Assembly: GCF_024494565.1 (NCBI RefSeq)
Contig: NZ_JANHDN010000002.1
Location: forward strand, 310,001 to 374,000
Direction: 5' to 3'
Length of the DNA stretch: 64,000 nucleotides
Source: Halorubrum rutilum
Lineage (GTDB): Archaea > Halobacteriota > Halobacteria > Halobacteriales > Haloferacaceae
Part shown: positions 35,193 through 44,717 of the stretch, piece by piece
How the letters are laid out: every line of letters begins with the position of its first letter
Position numbering within the stretch: the stretch's first letter is position 1
Position numbers and translations under genes: made by a program
The notes under the pieces: model-generated
Database searches by the model: none
Told to the model about the DNA's origin: nothing
What the model saw: the letters and a program-made list of their open reading frames with translations, nothing else

Positions 35193-35597
35193 CTACCGCA
35201 CCCGCAGCGTCCGGTGGAGCGTGTAGCCGGCGATCACGAGGAAGACGAACGGGAGCCCCGTGAGCGGGTGCGCCAGCAGCGAGCCGCCCGCGAGCACGAG
35301 GTACCCCTTGTCCGGCGGCGACCACGCGGTCCGGTCCCGCATCGCCGCCAGCTCGGTCGCGAAGGCGTAGAGGAACCCACCGGCGACGGGCAGCCACAGC
35401 GCCGCCGCCAGGGCCGTCCCGAGCGGCGTCCCCGCGACCCCGCCGACCGAGCGGGGGAGCCACGCGACCGCGGCCGCGTACTCCGAGTCGACGAGCGCGC
35501 GCGCCGCGACCGACGCCGGTAGGTATAGCGCCGCGACCGCGACCGTCGTCCAGAAGGGGACGTTCGCGCGCCGCGACGCCGTCGGCGGGGAGCCCAT
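35193..35597 (-). CDS. membrane protein of unknown function
   Basis: A 134-residue protein with three to four predicted membrane helices and a basic C-terminus (TLHRTLRVR). It lies between the winged-helix gene and a flavoprotein gene on the same strand. No family recognised. Confidence 0.65.
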   Translation of the reverse strand: MGSPPTASRRANVPFWTTVAVAALYLPASVAARALVDSEYAAAVAWLPRSVGGVAGTPLGTALAAALWLPVAGGFLYAFATELAAMRDRTAWSPPDKGYLVLAGGSLLAHPLTGLPFVFLVIAGYTLHRTLRVR

Positions 35598-35648
35598 ACC
35601 CGACCGCGGGGCCCCGCCGGGAGAAACCCTCCGGTTCCCGTCACGCCG

Positions 35649-36686
35649 TCAGAGCCCGTGGACCACGCGCTCGCCCGCGTCGAGGCCGTTCGCGATGGCG
35701 GCGTGGAGCCGCCCCTCGCCCGCGACCCAGTCGCCGAGCAGGTAGAGCCCGTCCCGGCGGGCGGAGTCGATCGGTCCGCGGTCGACGCCGCCCTCCGGGA
35801 GCGCGTAGCGCCACCCCTGGTGGTCGGTCCACGCCGGGTCGGCCAGCCGCTCGTCGCCCACGATCGAGGCGGTGTGCGCCGCCAGGTCGGCGACGTTCGC
35901 GGCCGGGTCGTCGCCGTAGCGCTCGGCGGACCACTCGGGGCCCGCCTGGACGACGAGCAGCGTCTCGCCGTCCGGGACGTGGCCCGCCTTGCACTCCTCG
36001 CGCGAGATCCACCCCACGGGGTGCTCCTTGTCCGTGTTGACCAAGGCGTAGTAGGGGACGTCGACCGCGAAGGGGTAGTGGAGCACCGCGGTCCACACCG
36101 AGCGGTACGCCACGTCGCCGACGGCGTCGACGAGCGACTCCCGCAGGGGCGACTCCCACTCGGCGTCCCGGAGGAGCTCGGCGGTCTGAGGCGCCGGCGG
36201 GTTCATCAAGAGGACGTCGAACGGCCCCCACGTCTCCCCCCCCGTGTCGTCGAGCTCCCACCGCTCGCCGACCCGGCGCACCGTCTCGACGCGCGTCCGC
36301 CGGCGGACCGTCGCGTCGGTCCGGCCGAAGAGCCGCTTCGCGATCTGGGTGAGCCCGCGCCGGTAGCTCCACTTGTGCTCGTCTGCGTCGCGGCCGGGCG
36401 AGACCGCCTCGTCGACGTCGAAGGTGTACACCGGCTCGGTGACGTCGACGAGCCCCTCGTCGTCGAGGGTCTCGGTGATCAGCTCGACGACGCGCTCGTC
36501 GTCGGACTTCAGGTAGTTCGCGCCGTAGTCGTACGTCAGGTCCCCGTGGCGACGGGTGGCCGCGCGGCCGCAGAGCCCGCCGGACTTCTCTAACACGGTC
36601 ACGTCCGCGTCGGGCGCCGCCCCGTCGACGACGAAGGCCGCGGCCGCCGCGCCCGCGCCCGCCCCGACGATGCCGATCTCGGTCAT
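35649..36686 (-). CDS. FAD-dependent amine oxidase/renalase-like protein
   Basis: A 345-residue flavoprotein. The FAD-binding fold begins at once (IGIVGAGAGAAAAA), with VLEKSGGLCGRAATRR as the second part of the nucleotide site and LYLLGDWVAGEGRLHAAI near the C-terminus contacting FAD. It resembles renalase-type and amine-oxidase-like oxidoreductases. Substrate unknown. The ATG at 36686 directly precedes the fold. Confidence 0.85.
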   Translation of the reverse strand: MTEIGIVGAGAGAAAAAFVVDGAAPDADVTVLEKSGGLCGRAATRRHGDLTYDYGANYLKSDDERVVELITETLDDEGLVDVTEPVYTFDVDEAVSPGRDADEHKWSYRRGLTQIAKRLFGRTDATVRRRTRVETVRRVGERWELDDTGGETWGPFDVLLMNPPAPQTAELLRDAEWESPLRESLVDAVGDVAYRSVWTAVLHYPFAVDVPYYALVNTDKEHPVGWISREECKAGHVPDGETLLVVQAGPEWSAERYGDDPAANVADLAAHTASIVGDERLADPAWTDHQGWRYALPEGGVDRGPIDSARRDGLYLLGDWVAGEGRLHAAIANGLDAGERVVHGL

Positions 36687-36776
36687 ACCAGTCGTACGCG
36701 ACGCAGTCACTTAGTCGGTCGTCTCGCGGATCGCGGAGGCGGGACGCGGACGCCGTGACGAATTAGAGAACCGCGG

Positions 36777-37358
36777 TCAGTCGTCGGCGCCGACGACCAT
36801 CACGGGCGCGGAGGCGCCGCGCTGGACGCGGACGGGGAGCGTCTCGGGGTGGACCAGCCGGTCGAGGCCGGTGCGGCGCGCGGAGCCGACCACGATCAGG
36901 TCGGCGCCGTGCGCGTCGGCGAAGTCGAGCACCTCCTCGTGAGGGGCGCCGTACCGGAACCGCTTCTCGACGTCGACGCCGAGCGCCTCGCCGCGGGCGG
37001 CGGCGTCCTCGACGAGCGCCTCGCCCGTGCGCTCCCGGCGCTCGACGACCACGTCCCAGTGCTCGCTGGTGTCGACGACGTACAGCGCGTCGACGGTCGC
37101 CCCGTGCGCGGCGGCGACGTCGAGCCCGGCGTCGATCGCGGCGCGACCGGCCTCGTCGTCGCCGGTGACGACGAGCACGCGCTCGAAGACCGATCCGCCT
37201 CGCGCGGTTCCGACCGAGCCCGGCGCGCCGCGCGCCTCGTCGGTCGCGGCGTCGACCGCGCTCGGGGCAGTGGCCCCGCGGGCGGCGGTCCGGTCGGTCT
37301 CGGCGGGTGCGCTGACGTCTGGGGCCTCGGCGTCGACGGCGTCGGTGTCGGCGGACAT
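36777..37358 (-). CDS. universal stress protein with a disordered N-terminal extension
   Basis: A 193-residue protein. Residues 1-55 are Ala/Asp/Thr-rich and probably disordered; the rest is a UspA domain (RVLVVTGDDEAG, then GSARRTGLDRLVHPETLPVRV), with the nucleotide motif degenerate. The ATG at 37358 is preferred; the open frame reaches further into the promoter region. Confidence 0.8.
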   Translation of the reverse strand: MSADTDAVDAEAPDVSAPAETDRTAARGATAPSAVDAATDEARGAPGSVGTARGGSVFERVLVVTGDDEAGRAAIDAGLDVAAAHGATVDALYVVDTSEHWDVVVERRERTGEALVEDAAARGEALGVDVEKRFRYGAPHEEVLDFADAHGADLIVVGSARRTGLDRLVHPETLPVRVQRGASAPVMVVGADD

Positions 37359-37764
37359 GATGAGTGGTGCCGGCCTCGCCCGTTCTCGGGCGCCGGTCGT
37401 GTTCGTATTCACGTAGGAGAGCCGTCCTCTTAACAATTTTCGACAGTATAGACGATTATCATTATCTATCCGGCAGCGATTCTCGGCGTCGGTTGCGTTT
37501 CGCGGTGATCCGTCCCGGTTTTTCTCGACGAACGACCGCGATCCGGTTCACCGCGGCGCCCCCCGACGCGCTCTGAGGGGCTCCCGTCCCGGATCCGGTC
37601 CGGCGCGGGGCGACGAGGCAAGAACGTCCCCAACGACGCGTTTTAATCGGCGAGTCCGAACAGTACCGGTACGGACGCGAGCGGCGCGGCGGAGCCCCCC
37701 GCGGCGCGACCCGACGCACACGCCATGACACCGAACATCACCACGCGGTCGACGGACGGCAACG
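37359..37764. promoter_or_regulatory. divergent promoter region between UspA and OFA-family MFS genes
   Basis: About 405 bp. An AT-rich segment around 37430-37470 (TTAACAATTTTCG, ATTATCATTATC) probably holds the UspA promoter. CGTTTTAATCG at 37639-37649 is a candidate TATA box for the MFS gene, implying a leader of about 95 nt. A 15-codon frame at 37725-37772 overlaps the MFS start. Confidence 0.5.
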
Positions 37765-37772
37765 ATGGGTGA
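37725..37772 (+). CDS. possible 15-residue leader peptide overlapping the MFS start
   Basis: ATG at 37725 opens MTPNITTRSTDGNDG and stops at TGA 37770-37772, eight bases into the MFS gene. The overlapping stop and start could couple translation. The composition is unremarkable, so this may be chance. Confidence 0.25.
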   Translation: MTPNITTRSTDGNDG

Positions 37773-39132
37773 GGAGGGCGCAGCGAGCGACGGCGACGCC
37801 GCCCCCGACGAACCGGCCGGCGACGGTTCCGCCCCCGACGAACCGGCCGGCGAGGTCGACTACGCCGGCCGGGCGTCGTCGATCCTCGGGTTCTCCCGGT
37901 GGTGGCAGATCGTCGCCGCCGCGGGGATGATGGCCGCCGTGAGCCCCTACCAGTACGTCTGGTCGTCGATCGAGCAGCCGCTCGCCGCGAGCCTCGACAT
38001 CGCGCTGCCGGCGCTCGGCGCGGTGTTCTCGTTTTACGTCGTCTTCCAGTCGCTCTCGCAGTTCCCCGCGGGCAAGTGGCGCGACAGCCGCGGGCCGGGC
38101 GCGCTCACCTTCCTCGCGGCGCTGCTGGCGGGCGGGGGGTACATCGGGCTGGCGTACGCGACGGCCGTCTGGCAGCTCTACCTGCTGTACTCGCTCGGCG
38201 CGGTCGGCGTCGGGATCGTGTACACGGTCGCGGTCAACACCGCGGTCAAGTGGTTCCCCGACCGCACCGGGCTCACGACCGGCATCGGCACGATGGCGTT
38301 CGCGGGCGGGAGCGCCCTCGTCGTGCCGTACGTGCGCGCGAACGCCACGGTGTCGGCGTACGGCGACGTGCTCCGGAACGTCGGGGTCGCCATCCTCGCC
38401 GTCACCCTCGTCGGCGCGTACCTCCTCCGTGACCCGCCGGACGACTGGCTCGGACTGGAGGACCGAGACGACGACGAGGGCGACGACGGGCTGGCCGCCT
38501 CGCTCCGCGGGCGGGCGTACACGACCCGCGAGATGCTGTCGACGTGGCAGTTCTGGCTGCTGTACGCGATGTTCGTCGCGATGGCCGGCGCCGACCTGAT
38601 CGTCATCGCCAACGTCGTCCGGTTCGCCGAGCAGTTCGGGCTGGCGGCGGTCGTCGCGACCGCGGCGGCGACCCTGCTGCCCGTCGCCGCCGGCGTCTCG
38701 CGGATGGTCCTCGGCGAGGCCTCGGACCGCTTCGACCGCAAGCGGGTGATGGCCGCCTCGTTCGTGCTCGCCGGGGTCTTCCGGCTCGCGCTGATCGGCG
38801 CCGGGCGGGCCGAGGCCGGGATCGCGTTCGTCGCGCTGGTGATGGCGGCGATGTTCTTCTCCTCGCCGCTGTTCGTCTACTTCCCGTCGGTGATCGCCGA
38901 CTACTACGGCTCGCGCAACTCCTCCGGCAACTACGCGGTCCTCTACACCGCGAAGGTCGGCGGCGGGGTCTTCGCGGGGACCGTCACCGGCTACCTCGTC
39001 GCGGCGTTCGGCTGGGTCCCGACGTTCGCGCTCGGCGGCGGCCTCGCCATCGCCGCCGGACTGGCGGCGCTCGCGCTCCGCCCCCCGAGCGGCTCCGGGC
39101 TGGAGACCGAGTCGGCGACGCCGGCGGATTAG
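37765..39132 (+). CDS. OFA-family MFS transporter
   Basis: A 455-residue major facilitator with about 12 segments, of the oxalate/formate antiporter (OFA) type: KWRDSRGPG in the first loop and AVKWFPDRTGLTTGI after segment 4. Substrate is probably an organic acid, not determinable here. The N-terminus contains a duplicated APDEPAG unit, coded by a perfect 23 bp direct repeat at 37801 and 37831. Confidence 0.87.
   Translation: MGEEGAASDGDAAPDEPAGDGSAPDEPAGEVDYAGRASSILGFSRWWQIVAAAGMMAAVSPYQYVWSSIEQPLAASLDIALPALGAVFSFYVVFQSLSQFPAGKWRDSRGPGALTFLAALLAGGGYIGLAYATAVWQLYLLYSLGAVGVGIVYTVAVNTAVKWFPDRTGLTTGIGTMAFAGGSALVVPYVRANATVSAYGDVLRNVGVAILAVTLVGAYLLRDPPDDWLGLEDRDDDEGDDGLAASLRGRAYTTREMLSTWQFWLLYAMFVAMAGADLIVIANVVRFAEQFGLAAVVATAAATLLPVAAGVSRMVLGEASDRFDRKRVMAASFVLAGVFRLALIGAGRAEAGIAFVALVMAAMFFSSPLFVYFPSVIADYYGSRNSSGNYAVLYTAKVGGGVFAGTVTGYLVAAFGWVPTFALGGGLAIAAGLAALALRPPSGSGLETESATPAD
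37801..37853 (+). repeat. 23 bp direct repeat within the MFS gene
   Basis: The same 23 bp (begins GCCCCCGACGAACCGG) lies at 37801-37823 and 37831-37853, with a 30 bp period, so the reading frame is kept. It encodes two APDEPAG units in the acidic tail before the first membrane segment. Confidence 0.85.
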
Positions 39133-39170
39133 CCGCCGCGGCTACAAGGTCGACGGCGTCGCCGCCGGAC

Positions 39171-39821
39171 TCAGTCGCGGCTGCTCGCCGCGGGGTCAGT
39201 CGTGTCGCTCGCCCCCGGCTTCCGCCCCGCGACCGCGTAGAACGGGTCGGTCCCCGGGCGCTCCGCGATCCGGTCCTCGACCGCGAGGCCGCCCGCTCTC
39301 AGATATCGCTCGACCAGGTCGGCGCGCTCGTCCATCGAGGCGGTCCGCCACGCCCGGACCGCCTTCGTCGGGAACATCCGGTTCGAGAAGCTCACGACGA
39401 CGGCGCCGCCGGGCGCGAGGACGCGCGCGAACTCCGCGAACACGGGCCCGGGATACTGGAGGTACTGGACCGACAGGGCACAGCAGACGGCGTCGAAGGC
39501 GCCGTCGGCGAACGGGAGCGTCGGATCGGCGTTGAGGTCGCGGACGACGAAGTCGTCGAGCCGGTCGTTCGCGGCGAGCTCCGCCTCGTTGAGCCCGTGG
39601 CCGACGACTCGGTCGAACTCGGTCGGGGGAAGGTGCGAGACCCAGCTGCTCATCGCGTCGAGCACGCGGTCGCCCGGGTCGAGGAGATCGTCGTACAGCG
39701 CCGTCAGGCGGTCGAGGAACGCGTCGTCGGCGTGGGTGACGAACCGCGGCTCCTCGTAGAACGTCCCGTCGGGCCGGTCGTCGCGCTTCCGCCGGTCGCG
39801 GTCGGAGAGGACGGTCGTCAC
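39171..39821 (-). CDS. class I SAM-dependent methyltransferase
   Basis: A 216-residue methyltransferase with a Rossmann core: DRVLDAMSSW replaces the usual DxGxGxG of motif I (48-57), then LPFADGAFDAVCCALSVQYL and FAEFARVLAPGGAVVVSF, which are the family signatures. The weak motif I is notable. Substrate unknown. It converges with the MFS gene. Confidence 0.85.
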   Translation of the reverse strand: MTTVLSDRDRRKRDDRPDGTFYEEPRFVTHADDAFLDRLTALYDDLLDPGDRVLDAMSSWVSHLPPTEFDRVVGHGLNEAELAANDRLDDFVVRDLNADPTLPFADGAFDAVCCALSVQYLQYPGPVFAEFARVLAPGGAVVVSFSNRMFPTKAVRAWRTASMDERADLVERYLRAGGLAVEDRIAERPGTDPFYAVAGRKPGASDTTDPAASSRD

Positions 39822-39905
39822 GGGTACCGTCGCTCGGGGGTGCGGACCAAAGAGCCCGTCGCCGGCGACGACGCTCCCCGTCCGCCGGCCCGGGGACCGG
39901 CCCGC

Positions 39906-40784
39906 TCACCCGACGCGCGCCATCGCGCGCTCGATCCGCCGCGTGACCCCGTCGAGCCGGTCGCCGACCGACCCGACCGCCGCGAGGACGGGGTACGTCG
40001 CGCCGGTCGACCCGTAGAGGTACGTCGGGAGGTCGACGGCGTCCTCGTCGAGCCGGAGCTCGCGCTCGTGAGCCGCGATCACCCGCTGGCGGCGCGCGGC
40101 GATCCGGTCGCAGTCGTCCAGGAGGACGCCGGCGCGGGCGCGACACGCGTCGAGCGCGCCGAAGTCGCCCTCGGGGACCGCCGCGTCGAGCGACGCGATC
40201 TCGCGTCGGACGGCCGCCAGCCGCGACCCGGCGCGGTCGAGCGACTCGGCCTCCGTCGCCAGCCGCTCTTCGAGCCGCTCGCGCTCCGCGATCGCGGCGT
40301 CGACCGCGTCGAACAGGGCCCGTTCGCAGTCGGGGTGATAGGCGGTGTTCCGGGTGAGCGCGCACGCCAGCTCGGGGCCGAACTCCGCGGCGACGCTGCG
40401 CTCGTAGGTGTCGTCGTACTCGTCCTCGTAGTGCGGCACCGACATCACCGTCTCGACGTACGCGTCACGGACGGCGACGAGCCCGGAGCCCGGCGGCGCG
40501 GCGGGGACGCCCGAGCCCGCGTCCGCGGTCGCGCCCGGGGCAGCGGTCGGTCCCGAGACGCCGCCGGCTCCCGAGATCCCGGGCGGCCCTCCGGGACCGC
40601 CCCGCCCCGGCGCGGACGACCCGCCCGGCGCGGTCGACTCCGTCGGGATCGCCTCCAGTCGGCCGCGGAACGCCCGGAACGCCTCGCGCTCGTCGACGGT
40701 GCGGCGCCGCTCGACCCGGAGGGCCTCCCGCGCGTCGTCGACGGGCGCCCTCGACCCATCCGATCCGTCGGTGGCCGTTGACAT
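39906..40784 (-). CDS. coiled-coil protein of unknown function
   Basis: A 292-residue protein. Residues 1-45 are charged, about 50-100 are a Gly/Pro/Ala-rich linker, and the rest is helical with coiled-coil character (heptad-like Leu/Ala, Glu/Arg-rich at 165-200). It resembles haloarchaeal families of this architecture that lack a known role. Divergent from the CinA-like gene. Confidence 0.65.
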   Translation of the reverse strand: MSTATDGSDGSRAPVDDAREALRVERRRTVDEREAFRAFRGRLEAIPTESTAPGGSSAPGRGGPGGPPGISGAGGVSGPTAAPGATADAGSGVPAAPPGSGLVAVRDAYVETVMSVPHYEDEYDDTYERSVAAEFGPELACALTRNTAYHPDCERALFDAVDAAIAERERLEERLATEAESLDRAGSRLAAVRREIASLDAAVPEGDFGALDACRARAGVLLDDCDRIAARRQRVIAAHERELRLDEDAVDLPTYLYGSTGATYPVLAAVGSVGDRLDGVTRRIERAMARVG

Positions 40785-40952
40785 ACCGCGTCCCTCGCCA
40801 CCGGGCCTCGTAAGCGCTTATATGAGCGGTATCGGGCCGCCGTGAGCGCTCCCGAGCGTTCAATAGCCCTCCCGAGACGGCGGCCGGGTTCGCCTCGCGC
40901 CCGCTCGGGCGGCGGGAAACGTACATCCGTCGGCCGGCCCAAGGCCGCGCCG

Positions 40953-41696
40953 ATGGACGTCGCGCTGATCACGGTCGGCGACGAGCTGCTCTCGGGCGAC
41001 ACGGTGAACACGAACGCGAACTGGCTCGCCGGCGAGCTGAGCGACCGGGGAGTCACCGTGGCGCGGATCCTCTCCGTGCCCGACGACCGGGCGGCGATCG
41101 CGGACCACGTCCGCGACTACGCCGGGGCGTTCGACGCCGTGATCGTCACGGGCGGGATCGGGAGCACGCCGGACGATGTGACGATGGAGGCGGTCGCGGA
41201 CGCGTTCGACCGCGAGATGGCCGCCACCGACCTCACGCGCGAGTCGGTCGAGCGCCGGCTGGCCGCGATCCGCGAGCGCGTCCCCGACCGCGAGTTCGAC
41301 GTCGACGTCGAGGCGGAGGCGGCGGTCCCCGAGGGGAGCCGCCCGCTCGTGACCGAGGCCGGGCTCGCCCCCGGCTGCGTGGTCGAGGGCGTCTACGTCA
41401 TGCCGGGGATCCCGGACGAGCTGAAGGCCGTCTTCGCGACCGTCGCCGACGAGTTCGCGGGCGACCGGCGCTCGCGGTTCCTCTACACCGTCGAGCCCGA
41501 GTCGAACATCGTCCCCGCGTTGGAGGAGGCGATGGAGCGGTTCGACGTCGCCGTCGGCTGTTACCCCGACCGCGAGGCCGAGCACAACCGCCTGAAGGTG
41601 ACCACGACCGACGACGACGCCCTCGACGACGCGGCGGCGTGGCTGCTGGCGAACGTCGACGCGAGCGAGACGCCGGTGCGGCGCGACTGGGACTGA
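40953..41696 (+). CDS. CinA/MoaB-type molybdopterin-binding protein
   Basis: A 247-residue protein with the molybdopterin-binding fold of CinA N-terminal domains: ITVGDELLSGDTVNTNA (6-22) and VIVTGGIGSTPDDVT (66-80) are the family signatures. There is no nicotinamide-deamidase C-terminal domain, so it is the archaeal single-domain form. Possible roles are NMN or pterin metabolism. ATG at 40953 selected before the fold. Confidence 0.88.
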   Translation: MDVALITVGDELLSGDTVNTNANWLAGELSDRGVTVARILSVPDDRAAIADHVRDYAGAFDAVIVTGGIGSTPDDVTMEAVADAFDREMAATDLTRESVERRLAAIRERVPDREFDVDVEAEAAVPEGSRPLVTEAGLAPGCVVEGVYVMPGIPDELKAVFATVADEFAGDRRSRFLYTVEPESNIVPALEEAMERFDVAVGCYPDREAEHNRLKVTTTDDDALDDAAAWLLANVDASETPVRRDWD

Positions 41697-41701
41697 AAAA
41701 A
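41696..41701. terminator. A/T tract between convergent genes
   Basis: AAAAAA directly follows the CinA-like gene's stop. On the minus strand it is a T-run about 42 nt past the DUF4350 gene's stop, so it could end that operon's transcript. Moderate support only. Confidence 0.35.
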
Positions 41702-41742
41702 GTGGGGCGACGAAGGGGACGCCGGTCGACCGCGGACGCGGA

Positions 41743-42852
41743 TCAGCCGGCCGTCTGGTTCCCCGAGGGGTCCTGCGATCCGGACGGGGCCGTCTGGTTC
41801 CCCGACGGTCCGTCCGGTCCGGAGGGCGCCGTCCGGTTCCCCGACGGCCCGGTCGGCGCGCGCTGGCCGCCCGGCGCCGCCTGGCCGCCCGTCACGAGGA
41901 AGTCGGCGAGGTTCCCGATCAGCGCGTCGTTGTCGGCGCGCGCGGCGTTCTCGGGCGAGAGGAAGTCGCTGTCCCCCACCATCACCACGCCGTCGGTCCG
42001 AACGAGCAGCGGCGCCTCGGTCGACGCGCGCGTCGTCGACAGCTCGCTCCCCTCGATCGGGCGGAGCACGTCGCTGCCGGCGGCCGCCGTGCCGACCGGC
42101 GTCGCCGTCGGCAGGACCGCGCGGTCGACGCCCTCGGTCAGCGCGGCGTCGGACCCGCCGGTCGGCTCCGCGTACACGCGCTGGTAGTTCAGGTCGTTCT
42201 CCTCCATGTTGTAGACGTAGCCGGGCTCGGTCGTAATGTCGAGCGTCGCGTCGAGGCCGACCGCTCCCGGCCGGTCGAACGCCGCGTCGGGCTCCGTCGC
42301 CACGATCACGCGACCGCCCGAGTCGACGAACTCCTCGATCGCCGAGAGCTCCGCCTCGTCGTAGTCGGTCCGGAACGTCACGAAGGCGTCCGCGTCGGCG
42401 AGCCGCTCGCCGAGGGCCGTCTCCGGCCCGCCGCCGGGGGCGCCGGGGCCGCCGGGACCGGCGGCGGGGCGCTGCCGCGTCGCGCCCGGCACGTAGACGT
42501 CGACCTCGTGGCCGTTCTCGATGAGCGCGTTCGCCAGCGGCCGCACGTCGCGGTCGGCGACGCCCCCGCCCCCGAGACCGAGGAGCGCGAGCGGGCTCGC
42601 GGGCACGCCGCCGGACGCGTCGATGCCGGGGTCGACGAGCACCGTCTGCGACCGCGCCGTCGACTCCATCTCGACGGTCGCCTCTCCCGGCGTGTCGTTC
42701 GCGACCGCGTCGCCGTCGACGTAGTGCTCGTTCTGGATCTCGGGCGCGGGGGCGGCGCCGTCGGCGGTCACGAAGCCGGTGACCGCCGCGCCGCCGGTGA
42801 TCGCCGCGAGCGTCACGACGAAGGCGGCCGCCAGCGTGCGGAGGTCGCTCAC
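41743..42852 (-). CDS. secreted DUF4350-containing protein with repeated sequons
   Basis: A 369-residue protein with one N-terminal signal/anchor helix (5-30) and a DUF4350-like beta/alpha domain (DADAFVTFRTDYDEAELSAI and GRVIVATEPDAAFDR). The last 35 residues contain three Pro-Ser-Gly-Asn-x-Thr units with N-glycosylation sequons NRT, NQT and NQT, suiting an outside location. The start overlaps the SppA stop (ATGA), so the two are translationally coupled. Confidence 0.82.
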   Translation of the reverse strand: MSDLRTLAAAFVVTLAAITGGAAVTGFVTADGAAPAPEIQNEHYVDGDAVANDTPGEATVEMESTARSQTVLVDPGIDASGGVPASPLALLGLGGGGVADRDVRPLANALIENGHEVDVYVPGATRQRPAAGPGGPGAPGGGPETALGERLADADAFVTFRTDYDEAELSAIEEFVDSGGRVIVATEPDAAFDRPGAVGLDATLDITTEPGYVYNMEENDLNYQRVYAEPTGGSDAALTEGVDRAVLPTATPVGTAAAGSDVLRPIEGSELSTTRASTEAPLLVRTDGVVMVGDSDFLSPENAARADNDALIGNLADFLVTGGQAAPGGQRAPTGPSGNRTAPSGPDGPSGNQTAPSGSQDPSGNQTAG

Positions 42853-43829
42853 GCGCCGACACCCCCGGCGGACCGCGCCGTCTCGTTACCTGTCGCGCCG
42901 GTCGCTCCCTCGCCGTCGACCTTGAGATCGCTCTCGGAGAAGCGCTCGACCGTGTCGACGTGCGGGATCGCCGGCAGGTGGACGTACGTGAGCCCCATGG
43001 GCTCGACGTCGGCGTAGCCGGGATCGTTCGCGTGGACCGCGACGACCTGGGTGTCAGTGCGGAGCAGGAACGGCAGGCCGCCGTCGGGCCCGGTCTCCCG
43101 GGTGTCGACCTCGTACTCGCCGAGGTTCTCCTCGGTCGCGGCGGCGTGGATCGCCTCGTTGAGCGAGCCGATCTCGTCCGCGAAGCCGTTCTCGACCGCC
43201 TCGGTACCGAGGTAGACGTCCGCCTTCGCGACCTCCTCGCGCGGCATCTGGAACTCTTCTCCGCGCTCGGCCATCATCGCGTCGACGAACGTGTCGGCGA
43301 GCGTCTGCTGCTCGGCCCATCTCTGTATCTCGTTGCTCCCGGCCTTGTCCGGGCCGCTCGGGCCGTAGACCGGCGCGGTCGACCGCGGCGCGGGGGCGTT
43401 CAGGCCGATGCTGCCGACCGTCGAGGTCGGGAGCACGTAGATCTCGTCAGCGGGCGCCATGGCGTAGTAGCCGCCGGAGGCGCTGATCGACTGCACGCTC
43501 GCGATGACGGTCGTCTGTTCGCTCGTCCGCTGGACCGCCTTGTACATCCGCTCGGAGGCGACGGGCGCGCCGCCCGGCGTGTCGATCTTGAGCACCACCG
43601 CGCCGACGGAGTCGTTGGCGCGGATGTCCGCGAGTTCGCTCTCGACGTCCTCGGCGAGGGCCGTGTTGACGGGCCCCTCGATCTCGACGACGGCGACGGT
43701 ATCGTCCGGGTCGTTGGTCGCCGCGTACACGCTGGGCGCGAGCACGGCGCCGACCACCGCCGCGGCCACCACGACGACGGCGAGCTGCTGCCGCGACGTG
43801 AGGGCCGTGGAGGGCTGTTTGGATGACAT
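42849..43829 (-). CDS. sppA: signal peptide peptidase SppA (S49 family)
   Basis: A 326-residue membrane-anchored serine protease. One N-terminal helix (16-38) is followed by the S49 domain; the catalytic Ser is in SISASGGYY (about 115-123), and Lys in GPDKAGSN is the expected general base. S49 proteins digest signal peptides or membrane fragments. It is the first gene of a coupled pair with the DUF4350 protein, which may be its substrate or partner. Confidence 0.88.
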   Translation of the reverse strand: MSSKQPSTALTSRQQLAVVVVAAAVVGAVLAPSVYAATNDPDDTVAVVEIEGPVNTALAEDVESELADIRANDSVGAVVLKIDTPGGAPVASERMYKAVQRTSEQTTVIASVQSISASGGYYAMAPADEIYVLPTSTVGSIGLNAPAPRSTAPVYGPSGPDKAGSNEIQRWAEQQTLADTFVDAMMAERGEEFQMPREEVAKADVYLGTEAVENGFADEIGSLNEAIHAAATEENLGEYEVDTRETGPDGGLPFLLRTDTQVVAVHANDPGYADVEPMGLTYVHLPAIPHVDTVERFSESDLKVDGEGATGATGNETARSAGGVGA

Positions 43830-43931
43830 GACCGAGTAGACCCTGCGTCAATCGGAAAATAAAAATTGCGGAAACGAGCGCGGTGATATCAGCCCTCACG
43901 GGGAGGTCCCGTGCGGCGGATCGCACCGCCG

Positions 43932-44717
43932 TCAGAGGAGGCCCGCACCGCCGAGCACCAGTCGGACGCCGACGAGCGTCAGCAGGCCGAGCACGACGGC
44001 CCGACGCGGTCGCTCGCTCACGCGGTCCCGGAGCCGTTTCCCGACGGCGACCCCGCCGACCGCGGGGAGCGCCGCCGCGGCCGACGCGAGGGCGAACGAC
44101 CCGTCCGGGTAGAGCCCGAGGGCGCCGGCGGCCGCGACGCGGAGGCCGTTGATCCCGACGAACACCAGCGCCACGACGCCGACGAACAGGCCGTGAGGGA
44201 GGTCACAGCTCCGCACGAACGCGACGAGCTGCACGCCGACGTTCGTCGCGCCGAACAGCAGCCCGGAGGCGCCGCCCACGGCGCTCATCGCGAGCGGCGT
44301 CTCGACGAAACAGCGGTCCCTCGCCCGCGAGAGCGACGGGAGCGGGAAGGCCCGCTGGGCGGTCGCCACGAAGCCGAGCGAGACGACCCCGAGCAGGACG
44401 CGGAGCGGGGCGCCCGGGAGCCGGTCGAGCAGGGCCATCCCGGCGACCGTGCCGACGACGGCGGCGACGAGCAGGGGGGCGAACCGGCTCCCGCACACGC
44501 GGAGCTCCTCGCGGGTGAGCTCCCCCGCGAGCGCGGCGTTCACGGCGAACATCGGGACGATCATGAACGTCACCGCGGTCGCGGGGTCGACGAGCGTCGC
44601 GAGGGCCGTCGTCCCGACGACGGCGAAGCCGAACCCCGCGACCCCGTTGACGGCGCCCGCGACCGCGACGACCGCCGCGATCGCCGCCGCCAGCTCGGTC
44701 GAGAGCCCGAGCGTCAT
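43932..44717 (-). CDS. TauE/SafE-family membrane transporter
   Basis: A 261-residue protein with about eight predicted segments, with the two repeated Gly-rich motifs of the family (GAVNGVAGFGFAVVG near residue 20-34, and GGASGLLFGATNVG in the second half). Members export sulphite or small organic sulphur compounds. The ATG at 44717 gives a normal N-terminus. Confidence 0.85.
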   Translation of the reverse strand: MTLGLSTELAAAIAAVVAVAGAVNGVAGFGFAVVGTTALATLVDPATAVTFMIVPMFAVNAALAGELTREELRVCGSRFAPLLVAAVVGTVAGMALLDRLPGAPLRVLLGVVSLGFVATAQRAFPLPSLSRARDRCFVETPLAMSAVGGASGLLFGATNVGVQLVAFVRSCDLPHGLFVGVVALVFVGINGLRVAAAGALGLYPDGSFALASAAAALPAVGGVAVGKRLRDRVSERPRRAVVLGLLTLVGVRLVLGGAGLL

